Assembly (NCBI GenBank): GCA_041743935.1 | Contig: JBGTLU010000052.1 | Coordinates: 1-20,248, forward strand | Source of the DNA: JBGTLU01 sp041743935 | GTDB lineage: Bacteria; Bacteroidota; Bacteroidia; Sphingobacteriales; Sphingobacteriaceae | Length of the DNA stretch: 20,248 nucleotides | Reading direction: 5' to 3' | In this document: one piece after another, positions 1-6,598 of the stretch | Numbering within the stretch: the stretch's first letter is position 1 | How the letters are laid out: the number at the start of each line of letters is the position of its first letter | Notes under the pieces: generated by a model | What the model was told of the DNA's origin: nothing | Databases searched by the model: none | What the model saw: the letters and a program-made list of their open reading frames with translations, nothing else | Made by a program: the position numbers and the translations under genes

Positions 1-931
1 ATTCCCATTAAAAGGCAGTCCGGCATTAGATGGTACTGCATTATCAGAAGCTAATTTTGGAAGTATTTTATTACCAAATAACTCTAGCCCACGTGCAGTA
101 GATATTTTACCAATTTTCTACACAGGAGTTCCAAACTTACGTCCATACCAATTGGCTACCGGTAAAGCCGGAAATCCATTGGCAGCAGGTAAACCATTTA
201 TTCATAACTTCTTACCTACACTTGGTGATATGTTACGTTTAAATATGGCTACCCCTCCAACTCCTCGTAACTCACCTGATTTTAACTCTTTAGGTATAGT
301 TTGGGCAGCAGTTTTAGGTTTAACCGACTCTAGGTTTAACACTACCGCTAATTTGCAATTCATCCCGAACATGGATGGATTCCCTAACGGTCGTCGTCTA
401 GAGGATGATGTAACCACCATTGAATTACAAGCAGTAGCTGGTGTTGCATTAGCAGCAATTGGTTTATGGTACGATGATTTTACACCGGCTTCAACTAGCC
501 CTGTAACGCCACAATTAGGTAAAGTGTTAGGATTTGTTGCTGGCCCAGTTGCCAACGATACCACATTCCGAGCACAGTTTCCTTACGTACAATTGCCATG
601 GCCAGGAACTCGCAGTCAAGGTAATATTGCAACAAGTGTAAGAGATATTTTAAACACTCGTGCACCAGTTGCCGCCATAGGTCAGAACTATCCGAACCCA
701 TTTACCACTACCACTACATTTGATGTAAGAGTAGTAGAAAAAGCTCGTATAGAAGTTACAATATTTGATTTATCTGGTAGAAAAATAAGAACTATTATGG
801 ATGAAGTTAAAGATGCAGGAACATATACCTTAAACTTTGACGGATCCGATTTGCAAGCAGGTACGTATATTGCCAATATTAGTACCCAAGGCAGAACCAT
901 GCAATCGATTAAATTATCAGTTGTTAAATAA
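1..931 (+). CDS. DUF4331 family protein with T9SS sorting domain, 5' partial
   Basis: The reading frame is open from base 2 to the stop at 929-931, so the gene starts before the window; about 309 residues are visible. The visible part resembles the C-terminal half of DUF4331 proteins, whose function is not established (family call from memory of conserved stretches such as GRRLEDDVTTIELQ and FPYVQLPWPGTRSQ). From about base 671 a type A T9SS sorting domain follows: NYPNPF at about 685-702, then a beta-sandwich pattern with FDLSGRKIR and LQAGTYIANI, ending in KLSVVK. In the family this domain directs export across the outer membrane and cell-surface attachment or release. The internal TTG at 152 is not a start, because homologous sequence continues upstream of it. 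A strong terminator follows. The next genes (TPR, metal permease, TonB receptor) suggest a surface role in ligand capture, which is inference. Confidence 0.8.
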   Translation, partial: FPLKGSPALDGTALSEANFGSILLPNNSSPRAVDILPIFYTGVPNLRPYQLATGKAGNPLAAGKPFIHNFLPTLGDMLRLNMATPPTPRNSPDFNSLGIVWAAVLGLTDSRFNTTANLQFIPNMDGFPNGRRLEDDVTTIELQAVAGVALAAIGLWYDDFTPASTSPVTPQLGKVLGFVAGPVANDTTFRAQFPYVQLPWPGTRSQGNIATSVRDILNTRAPVAAIGQNYPNPFTTTTTFDVRVVEKARIEVTIFDLSGRKIRTIMDEVKDAGTYTLNFDGSDLQAGTYIANISTQGRTMQSIKLSVVK

Positions 932-949
932 TTAATTATACTTTAGATG

Positions 950-977
950 AGCGCTTCGAATTTTCGGGGCGCTTTTT
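950..977 (+). terminator. Rho-independent terminator after the DUF4331 gene
   Basis: A 10-bp stem (950-959 with 964-973, two T-G wobbles) closes a 4-nt loop and runs into five Ts at 973-977. It lies 19 bases after the DUF4331 stop and ends 10 bases before the TPR gene, so it should separate or attenuate the two. No clear TAnnTTTG promoter fits in the remaining gap, so part of the downstream transcription may be read-through. Confidence 0.8.
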
Positions 978-987
978 ATAAACAGAC

Positions 988-2316
988 ATGAAGAAAACAT
1001 ATTTTTATTTAATAGCACTGGGTTTTGCAGTAGGTGCGGTAGCCTATTTAGTTTTTTTTCAACCTGAAAAAAAAGTACCTGAATTATTGGACAGAAACAT
1101 TACCATATCTGGTACTGCAGAATGGCTTAATACCAAATCAGCAATTGAAGGATTAATATTTAAAATAAGAAAAGAGCCCAATAACCTAAAGGCAAAAATT
1201 GCGTTGGCGCAGGCTTATATTCAAGAAGCCAGAGAAACCGGACGCTATGATTACTACAATGCAGCAGCATTTACATTATTAGAACAAGTACTTAAAAAAG
1301 AACCTAAAAACTTTGAAGCCTTATGCTCCAAAGCCACTGTTTTGTTAAGTCAGCATCATTTTTTTGAAGCGATGCAAATTGCCGAAACTGCCGTTAAAAT
1401 TAATCCATACAACGCCTTTGTTTATGGCATTTTATGCGATGCTTACTTAGAACTTGGAGAATACGAAAAGGCCATTGAAATGGGCGATAAAATGGTAAGT
1501 GTTAGACCTGATATTCGTTCATACTCACGTATTGCCTATTTACGCGAAGTGATGGGTGACCACCTGGGCGCTATAGAAGCGATGAAATTAGCTGTTTCTG
1601 CCGGATACCCCGGTTTAGAGCAAACAGCTTGGGCTCGTTTTCAATTGGGTAAATTATATGAAGACATGGGCGATTTAGCCAATGCCGAAATGCAATATTC
1701 TATTGCTTTAGAAGAGAGACCAACTTATGCATATGCAGCTGCAGGTTTAGGCAGTATTGCAAAAGCAAAAAAAGATTACAAAGAAGCTATAAAATTATAC
1801 GAGAACGCAGCCGGATTTATCGAAGATTATTATTTTAGAGATGAATTAATAGATATCTACCGACTAAATAACCAAAACGTAACGGCATTAAAAACTGCAA
1901 GGGAAGTAGTGAAAGAACTTTCTGGAATGAGCGATGTGGACGAAAGCGTTCCTGGTCATGGGCACTATGCAGATTTAGAATTAGCAGAAGCTTATTTTAA
2001 ACTTAGAGATTATAACGATGCACTAAAACACGCACTTATTGAGTACGAGCGCAGACCTAAAAATATTGATGTGAACCAAGTTTTAGCCTGGGCTTATTAT
2101 AAAACAAATAATCTAGCTAAAGCAAAAGAACACATAGAAATTGCATTACGCACCGGATACAAAAACTCTACATTACAGTTTAGAGCTGGTGTAATATATC
2201 ATGCATTGAAAGATAATAAAGGAAAAGAAATGATGAATGCCGCAATAGCCAGAAATCCTTACTTATCTCCCAATTTACTTAAAGAATCCTTAATTGAATT
2301 ACTAGCTGAAAATTAG
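988..2316 (+). CDS. Membrane-anchored tetratricopeptide repeat protein
   Basis: This is a 442-residue protein. The N-terminus has two lysines followed by a hydrophobic run (about residues 5-24) with no obvious cleavage site. A signal anchor is therefore likely, with the rest in the periplasm. From about residue 55 to the end there are roughly eight or nine helical repeats with TPR hallmarks (for example AYLELGEYEKAIEMG, LGKLYEDMGDLANAE, AWAYYKTNNLAKAKEH). TPR domains are protein-binding scaffolds; no catalytic motif is seen. A short segment around residue 327 (VPGHGHYADLE) carries two histidines. The stop codon is one base before the HupE/UreJ-like gene, so the two are almost certainly co-transcribed and probably translationally coupled. 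The role in the metal-handling cluster is inferred from position only; it could instead be a general envelope assembly factor. Confidence 0.8.
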   Translation: MKKTYFYLIALGFAVGAVAYLVFFQPEKKVPELLDRNITISGTAEWLNTKSAIEGLIFKIRKEPNNLKAKIALAQAYIQEARETGRYDYYNAAAFTLLEQVLKKEPKNFEALCSKATVLLSQHHFFEAMQIAETAVKINPYNAFVYGILCDAYLELGEYEKAIEMGDKMVSVRPDIRSYSRIAYLREVMGDHLGAIEAMKLAVSAGYPGLEQTAWARFQLGKLYEDMGDLANAEMQYSIALEERPTYAYAAAGLGSIAKAKKDYKEAIKLYENAAGFIEDYYFRDELIDIYRLNNQNVTALKTAREVVKELSGMSDVDESVPGHGHYADLELAEAYFKLRDYNDALKHALIEYERRPKNIDVNQVLAWAYYKTNNLAKAKEHIEIALRTGYKNSTLQFRAGVIYHALKDNKGKEMMNAAIARNPYLSPNLLKESLIELLAEN

Positions 2317-2317
2317 A

Positions 2318-2998
2318 ATGTTTTCCTCACCTAAAAAGATTGTTGCATTTCTATGCATTTTGGTTGGTATTGCAATTAGTCAGAACGCTTTTGCACACGT
2401 TTTAGATGGCATTGACTTAACCACACTTTCCAAAACAGGTTTAGGTTGGATTTACTTACAACTAGGATTTACCCACATTCTTCCGTTTGGTGCAGATCAT
2501 ATTCTATTCATCATGGGATTATGCCTACTCAGTAACAACATAAAAACCCTGATATGGCAAGCAACAGCATTTACAGTTGCCCACTCCATAACCCTATCTT
2601 TGGTTATTTACGACGTTATTTCGCCAGAATCCAGCATAGTAGAGCCAATCATTGCACTTTCCATTCTTTTTATCGCGGTAGAAAACATCTATACACAAAG
2701 CCTTAGTCCTTGGCGAATTGTTTTAATTTTTGTTTTTGGGTTGATACACGGGATGGGTTTTGCAGGCGTGTTAAGCGAGTTGGGATTACCTCCAAATGAT
2801 TTCTTTACTGCCATCATAAGCTTCAACATTGGGGTAGAAATTGGTCAAATTGCGGTGATATTAATCATGTATTTTGCATTGATAAGACCATTCGGTAATA
2901 AAGAATGGTATCGCAAACGAATTGTAATACCAATTTCTATGTTTATTGGTTTGGTTGCTATCATCTGGACAATTGAACGAGTTTTAGAATTATTTTAA
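2318..2998 (+). CDS. HupE/UreJ-type metal permease, inner membrane
   Basis: This is a 226-residue protein with a likely cleaved signal peptide (cut after AFA, residue 26) followed by about six hydrophobic segments. The HupE/UreJ hallmark is visible in the first membrane segment of the mature protein: H53, P55, G58, D60 and H61 in FTHILPFGADHILF. Other polar residues inside membrane segments are H89 (TVAHS), E109, E122 (VEN), H144 (LIHGMGF), and N170 and E174 (FNIGVEIGQ), typical of the HupE_UreJ_2 subgroup. Characterised family members move nickel or cobalt, and the His/Asp signature is required. The gene starts one base after the TPR stop, and its own stop TAA directly abuts the next ATG. 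Nickel, cobalt or another divalent metal is the likely cargo, but the specificity cannot be read from the sequence. No hydrogenase or urease genes are in the window, so a role in maturing those enzymes has no local support. Confidence 0.82.
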   Translation: MFSSPKKIVAFLCILVGIAISQNAFAHVLDGIDLTTLSKTGLGWIYLQLGFTHILPFGADHILFIMGLCLLSNNIKTLIWQATAFTVAHSITLSLVIYDVISPESSIVEPIIALSILFIAVENIYTQSLSPWRIVLIFVFGLIHGMGFAGVLSELGLPPNDFFTAIISFNIGVEIGQIAVILIMYFALIRPFGNKEWYRKRIVIPISMFIGLVAIIWTIERVLELF

Positions 2999-3370
2999 AT
3001 GATAAAAAAAACCAGTTCGTCTGTGCTTATTATCCTATCTTACTTATGTATGATATGGTACAGCATGCCTTTGCTGGTACACGAGCATGGTACAAATACC
3101 AAAGAAAATACATCAATAGAACAAAGTACCGAGGAGAAAGAGCACTCCCACGACTCGAGTGGTTTGCACTTTCACTTTTCTTTTTCTCTTTTCGGAAATA
3201 ATGATAACCAAGAAGAGCTTTTACCATTCAGTTATAAATATTACACCATCGTAAACGAATTAGAATTTCATCCATTCTATTTTTCTCACACCGTCTCAGA
3301 CAACATCAAGATACTTATTCCATGGGTAAACTTAGACCTTCTGAGCCCCCCTCCCGACAAAATCGCCTAA
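2999..3370 (+). CDS. Small exported histidine-rich protein, putative metal binding
   Basis: This is a 123-residue protein that I do not recognise with certainty. An N-terminal hydrophobic stretch (about residues 8-27) predicts export or a membrane anchor. The following segment is charged and carries histidine pairs spaced HxH: HEH (about residue 28), HSH (about 49) and HFH (about 57). Further histidines lie in FHPFYFSH near residues 91-98. The C-terminus is proline-rich (LSPPPDKIA). Small exported proteins of this style with a PPP-containing tail occur next to heavy-metal efflux and uptake genes in Bacteroidota, as I recall. The ATG directly follows the stop of the permease gene with no gap, so coupled translation is likely. 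It may act as a periplasmic metal buffer, chaperone or sensor (inference). The protein-coding call rests on the signal-like start, the operon spacing and the TonB receptor downstream. Confidence 0.7.
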   Translation: MIKKTSSSVLIILSYLCMIWYSMPLLVHEHGTNTKENTSIEQSTEEKEHSHDSSGLHFHFSFSLFGNNDNQEELLPFSYKYYTIVNELEFHPFYFSHTVSDNIKILIPWVNLDLLSPPPDKIA

Positions 3371-3390
3371 CTTTTCATGAACATTTCTGA

Positions 3391-3424
3391 AACTCCTGCC
3401 TCATTGTGGCGATGAGCAAGAGTT
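3391..3424 (+). other. Imperfect hairpin between the His-rich gene and the TonB receptor
   Basis: Two 5-bp helices, AACTC/GAGTT (3391-3395 with 3420-3424) and CTCAT/ATGAG (3400-3404 with 3412-3416), are separated by a small internal loop. They lie 20 bases after the stop of the His-rich gene. The following TTCTATTT is a poor T tract. It could be a weak terminator, an attenuator or an mRNA-stability element; it also sits where an operator could lie. Confidence 0.35.
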
Positions 3425-3433
3425 CTATTTAAC

Positions 3434-3475
3434 CAATTCAATATTAATTTATAACAATTCAATATTAATTTATAA
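3434..3475 (+). repeat. Perfect 21-bp tandem duplication at the receptor start codon
   Basis: Bases 3434-3454 are repeated exactly at 3455-3475. The unit begins CAATTCAATA and ends TTTATAA. The last A of the second copy is the A of the receptor ATG, so the whole AT-rich ribosome-entry region is duplicated. Bases outside the two copies do not match, which points to a single recent duplication. Confidence 0.95.
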
Positions 3476-5733
3476 TGAAAAAAGCGATACTATTTAAAAT
3501 AAGAGCACTTGTTTGCTGCTTATTTTTTAGCTCAATGGCTATAGCACAAACCCAAGTAAACGGGTATGTATATAGCAATAATTTTGGGCAAACACTACCC
3601 GGTATTACAGTTACCATAGAAGGCACCAACATCGGAACCATAACTAACAGTGCAGGGTTTTTCAGCATTTCTGCCTTAAATCCAGGAACTTATACTTTAA
3701 TGTTTTCAGGTTTAGGTTATAGCACCCAAAAACAAACCATACAAATTACCAATACTCCGTACAGACTTTCGGTTACCTTAACCGAAGGTGCTTTAAATTT
3801 ATCGGAGGTAACTATTCTAAGCACTCGAACAGACTTAGTACAATCGACCCTCATCAGCCAGATTGACAAACAAATACGCCCAGTTAACAATGCACAAGAT
3901 TTATTTACTTTGATTCCCGGTTTATTCATTGCGCAACATGCGGGGGGTGGTAAAGCAGAACAGCTATTTTTTAGAGGTTTTGATCAAGATCACGGAACCG
4001 ATTTTGCCATTTCCATAGATGGTTTACCGGTGAACATGGTATCTCATGCTCACGGACAAGGGTATTCAGATTTCCACTTTGTTATTCCCGAAACAGTAGA
4101 AGATTTAAGCGTTTACAAAGGGCCATATTCTGCAAAATTTGGCGATTTCGCCACTGCAGGAGCTGGAGCATTTACAACTAAAAATAAATTGGACAAAACC
4201 CAAATAAAACTTGAAGCCGGAGACTTTAATACCTATCGCGGTTTGGCTTTGATTGATTTGATAGGAAATTCCGATAATCAAAGCGCTTATCTTGCGGGCG
4301 AATATGTTTATACCGATGCCTATTTTGAAAGTCCTCAAAAGTTTAATCGATTCAATGTATTTGGAAAATACAACGGTTATATTTCACCAAATTCCATTTT
4401 AACTTTTTCGGCCTCAGCTTTTGGTGCCGATTGGTTCGCTTCCGGTCAAATTCCACAACGCGAAGTAGATAACGGAAATATTTCTCGTTTTGGCGCAATT
4501 GACGATACCGAAGGAGGTAATACATCTAGATATAATGCCAATCTAATCTTGTCTAATTCACTAGGAAATGGCGCCTTACTAAAAAATCAGGTTTTTTATT
4601 CTAGATATAATTTTGAGTTATTCTCAAATTTTACATTTTTCTTGGATGACGCGGTAGAAGGTGACGGAATCTTCCAAAAAGATAATCGAAACATATGGGG
4701 ATATAACGGCAGTTATGAACAAAACATAAACCTGGGTAATACTCCCTTAACTATGCTTTATGGCGCTTCTGCCCGCATAGACAATGCCGATATTATACTT
4801 CAACAACAAACTGAACGAACCTTAAGAAACCCAATTGTAGGCGGAGAGGTAATGCAATCTAATCTTTCGTTATTTACTGAGCAAACCCTAAAAATTACAC
4901 CAAAATTTGCAATCAATACCGGTTTGCGATTAGACTATTTTAACTTTGATTTTCAGGAAAACACGGATATTACATTATCTGGCAAAGACAACAGAACAAG
5001 ATTAAGCCCTAAGCTAAATTTCTTGTATAGTCCCACTCAAAATCTGCACATTTTTGCAAAAACCGGGATAGGATTCCACTCAAATGATGCTAGAAGCGTA
5101 GTTTTGGCTGGGTTTGGCGACGAAAGTTTGCCAAGAGCATATGGCTATGAAATTGGATCAACCTTTAAAATTGGCAACAATGCTATATTTAATGTTGCAG
5201 CGTTTGGCTTGGATTTAGAAAGCGAATTGGTTTATGTTGGAGATGCAGGTGTCGTAGAAGCAAGCGGTAGAACCAACAGAATTGGATTGGATATTTCATC
5301 CAGAATACAAATTACCTCCAAGCTTTTTACCGATTTAGATGTAAATCTAGTAAGAGCTAGAGCAAAAGATGAAGCCAAAGGAGAAGACTTTATTCCACTA
5401 GCACCACAATTTACTAGCGTTGGTGGCATCACCTACAAGCAAGATAGAGGATTTAGCGGTGCACTTCGTTATCGTTTTATTGCAGACAGGCCGGCGAATG
5501 AAGATAATTCGGCTACCGCTTTAGGACATTTTATATTAGATGCAGTACTCGATTATAGATTTAAAAACATTAAACTAGGATTATCTGCCGAAAACCTATT
5601 TAATATAGACTGGAACCAAGCACAGTTTGATACACAAAGCAGGTTGTTTAATGAGGCAAATGCAGTAAACGAACTACATTTTACACCCGGCAGTCCGTTT
5701 TTTATCAAAGCCAACCTAGGTTTGTTTTTTTAA
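3475..5733 (+). CDS. TonB-dependent outer-membrane receptor with histidine-rich plug
   Basis: This is a 752-residue protein. It has a signal peptide to about residue 25 (AIAQ). A carboxypeptidase-like regulatory domain follows (about 27-103, ending in the LSVTLTEGALNLSEVTI linker). The plug domain (about 115-235) contains LFFRGFDQDHGTDFAISIDG and SVYKGPYSAKFGDFATAGA. The rest is a 22-strand-type barrel ending in an aromatic residue (FIKANLGLFF), as outer-membrane insertion requires. The family imports scarce ligands using TonB energy. The plug is unusually rich in histidine: H155, H173, H191, H193 and H201, with HAHGQGYSDFHF in the loop that normally faces the ligand. This subgroup of receptors is, as I recall, shared across several phyla with that motif. 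The neighbouring HupE/UreJ-type permease and His-rich protein support a metal or metallo-complex ligand (inference). A siderophore or B12-like complex cannot be excluded. Confidence 0.87.
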   Translation: MKKAILFKIRALVCCLFFSSMAIAQTQVNGYVYSNNFGQTLPGITVTIEGTNIGTITNSAGFFSISALNPGTYTLMFSGLGYSTQKQTIQITNTPYRLSVTLTEGALNLSEVTILSTRTDLVQSTLISQIDKQIRPVNNAQDLFTLIPGLFIAQHAGGGKAEQLFFRGFDQDHGTDFAISIDGLPVNMVSHAHGQGYSDFHFVIPETVEDLSVYKGPYSAKFGDFATAGAGAFTTKNKLDKTQIKLEAGDFNTYRGLALIDLIGNSDNQSAYLAGEYVYTDAYFESPQKFNRFNVFGKYNGYISPNSILTFSASAFGADWFASGQIPQREVDNGNISRFGAIDDTEGGNTSRYNANLILSNSLGNGALLKNQVFYSRYNFELFSNFTFFLDDAVEGDGIFQKDNRNIWGYNGSYEQNINLGNTPLTMLYGASARIDNADIILQQQTERTLRNPIVGGEVMQSNLSLFTEQTLKITPKFAINTGLRLDYFNFDFQENTDITLSGKDNRTRLSPKLNFLYSPTQNLHIFAKTGIGFHSNDARSVVLAGFGDESLPRAYGYEIGSTFKIGNNAIFNVAAFGLDLESELVYVGDAGVVEASGRTNRIGLDISSRIQITSKLFTDLDVNLVRARAKDEAKGEDFIPLAPQFTSVGGITYKQDRGFSGALRYRFIADRPANEDNSATALGHFILDAVLDYRFKNIKLGLSAENLFNIDWNQAQFDTQSRLFNEANAVNELHFTPGSPFFIKANLGLFF

Positions 5734-5747
5734 ATGTGGATAATTTG

Positions 5748-5786
5748 AGATAAGCGCTTGATAATTAAAATCAATCGCTTATCTTT
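5748..5786 (+). terminator. Terminator hairpin after the TonB receptor
   Basis: A perfect 9-bp stem (5748-5756 with 5776-5784) is extended, after a C/T mismatch, by a 5-bp inner stem (5758-5762 with 5770-5774) around a 7-nt loop. Three Ts (5784-5786) follow, which is short for a classical U tract. It lies 14 bases after the receptor stop. Confidence 0.6.
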
Positions 5787-5787
5787 G
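5758..5787 (+). promoter_or_regulatory. Bacteroidota-type promoter for rpsP, overlapping the terminator
   Basis: TATCTTTG at 5780-5787 fits the TAnnTTTG -7 box of the Bacteroidota primary sigma factor. A TTG at 5758-5760, 19 bases upstream, is a reasonable -33 element. Transcription would start a few bases after 5790, about 50 bases before the rpsP ATG. Both boxes lie within the hairpin that ends the receptor transcript. Confidence 0.6.
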
Positions 5788-5790
5788 CCG

Positions 5791-5813
5791 TCCCTTTAGC
5801 GGAGATAAAGGGA
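5791..5813 (+). promoter_or_regulatory. Hairpin in the rpsP 5' leader
   Basis: TCCCTTT (5791-5797) pairs perfectly with AAAGGGA (5807-5813) around a 9-nt purine-rich loop (AGCGGAGAT). It would form right at the 5' end of the rpsP mRNA given the promoter call. It may stabilise the transcript or be a small autoregulatory site for bS16; I cannot assign it to a known leader family. Confidence 0.45.
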
Positions 5814-5844
5814 TTTACATTAAATAATTAATTTATAAAAAGTT

Positions 5845-6456
5845 ATGCCAGCAAAAATTAGATTACAAAGACATGGTAAAAAGGATGCTGCTTTTTATCA
5901 TATTGTGGTGGCGGATTCACGTGCTCCGAGGGATGGTAAATTCATTGAAAAAATTGGTGCCTACAACCCCAACACGAACCCCGCAACCATCGACTTAAAT
6001 GTCGAAAAAGCAGTTACTTGGTTACAAAATGGAGCACAGCCTACAGATACGGCTCGTGCAATTTTGTCCTACAAAGGTGCATTATACAAAGCCCACCTAG
6101 CGGTTGGAGTTCGTAAAGGTGCTATCACACAAGAACAAGCAGATGTAAAGTTCAACGAATGGTTAGATGCTAAACAAGCTAAAATCAACGCTAAAAAAGA
6201 TGGTTTAAAATCAACTTCCGAAAGTTTAGCTAAAGAGCGTTTTGCAGCCGAAACCAAAATTAAAGAAGAGCGCCAAAAAGCTATCGAAGCTAAAAATGCT
6301 CCGGTTGTAGAAGAAGCTCCTGCAGAAGTAGAAGCAACTACCGAAGAAACGATAGAAGCTCCTGTAGTAGAAGCTGAAGCGAATGTGGAAGAAGTAGAAA
6401 CACCGGTTGCCGAAACAGAAAGCACCGAAGAAACTACGGAGCCTAAAACTGAATAA
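5845..6456 (+). CDS. rpsP: Small ribosomal subunit protein bS16 with acidic C-terminal tail
   Basis: Residues 1-85 are a standard bS16: PAKIRLQRHGKKDAAFYHI, then VVADSRAPRDGKFIEKIG and a YNP segment near residue 40. bS16 binds 16S rRNA in the body of the 30S subunit and helps its assembly. The protein is 203 residues, against about 80-90 in E. coli. A helical, lysine-rich extension (about 100-150) is followed by a low-complexity tail rich in Glu, Ala, Val and Thr (about 151-203). Such extended bS16 is common in Bacteroidota. The ATG at 5845 begins the conserved core exactly. The gene has its own promoter and leader hairpin upstream and a strong terminator downstream, so it can be expressed apart from rimM. 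The tail is probably disordered and solvent-exposed (inference). Confidence 0.97.
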   Translation: MPAKIRLQRHGKKDAAFYHIVVADSRAPRDGKFIEKIGAYNPNTNPATIDLNVEKAVTWLQNGAQPTDTARAILSYKGALYKAHLAVGVRKGAITQEQADVKFNEWLDAKQAKINAKKDGLKSTSESLAKERFAAETKIKEERQKAIEAKNAPVVEEAPAEVEATTEETIEAPVVEAEANVEEVETPVAETESTEETTEPKTE

Positions 6457-6475
6457 TTAGCAATAAACTATTTTT

Positions 6476-6504
6476 AAAACCGAAGCTAAACCCTTCGGTT
6501 TTTT
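6476..6504 (+). terminator. Rho-independent terminator after rpsP
   Basis: A perfect 10-bp stem (6476-6485 with 6493-6502) contains CCGAAG/CTTCGG and closes a 7-nt loop; the T run is 6499-6504. It lies 19 bases after the rpsP stop. It splits the usual rpsP-rimM transcription unit or sets rimM at a lower level. Confidence 0.88.
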
Positions 6505-6542
6505 CATTTGTTAGCAAGGTTGTGTTGCACGACCATAAAAAG

Positions 6543-6581
6543 TGCTAGCCAATTTGCTAGCCACCGAAGAAAATTTCTTCG
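6543..6581 (+). promoter_or_regulatory. rimM upstream region: paired direct repeat and two hairpins
   Basis: TGCTAGCCA occurs twice with a 12-base period (6543-6551 and 6555-6563). Because GCTAGC is self-complementary, the two copies can also pair (6544-6549 with 6556-6561). A second hairpin follows, CGAAGA/TCTTCG (6565-6570 with 6576-6581), with a 5-nt loop. TATTTTTA at 6582-6589 is one mismatch from a TAnnTTTG box. It could be an operator, a leader or a second weak terminator. Confidence 0.35.
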
Positions 6582-6598
6582 TATTTTTAAAAATTATA

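Noticed and set aside
6069..6425. Open frame on the minus strand within rpsP, 118 residues rich in Ser and Ala.
   Set aside because: It is the mirror of the Glu/Ala-rich rpsP tail, has low complexity and no start signal.
6542..6598. N-terminal extension of rimM from a GTG.
   Set aside because: The extension crosses the hairpin region and is not part of RimM; the ATG at 6599 starts the conserved domain.
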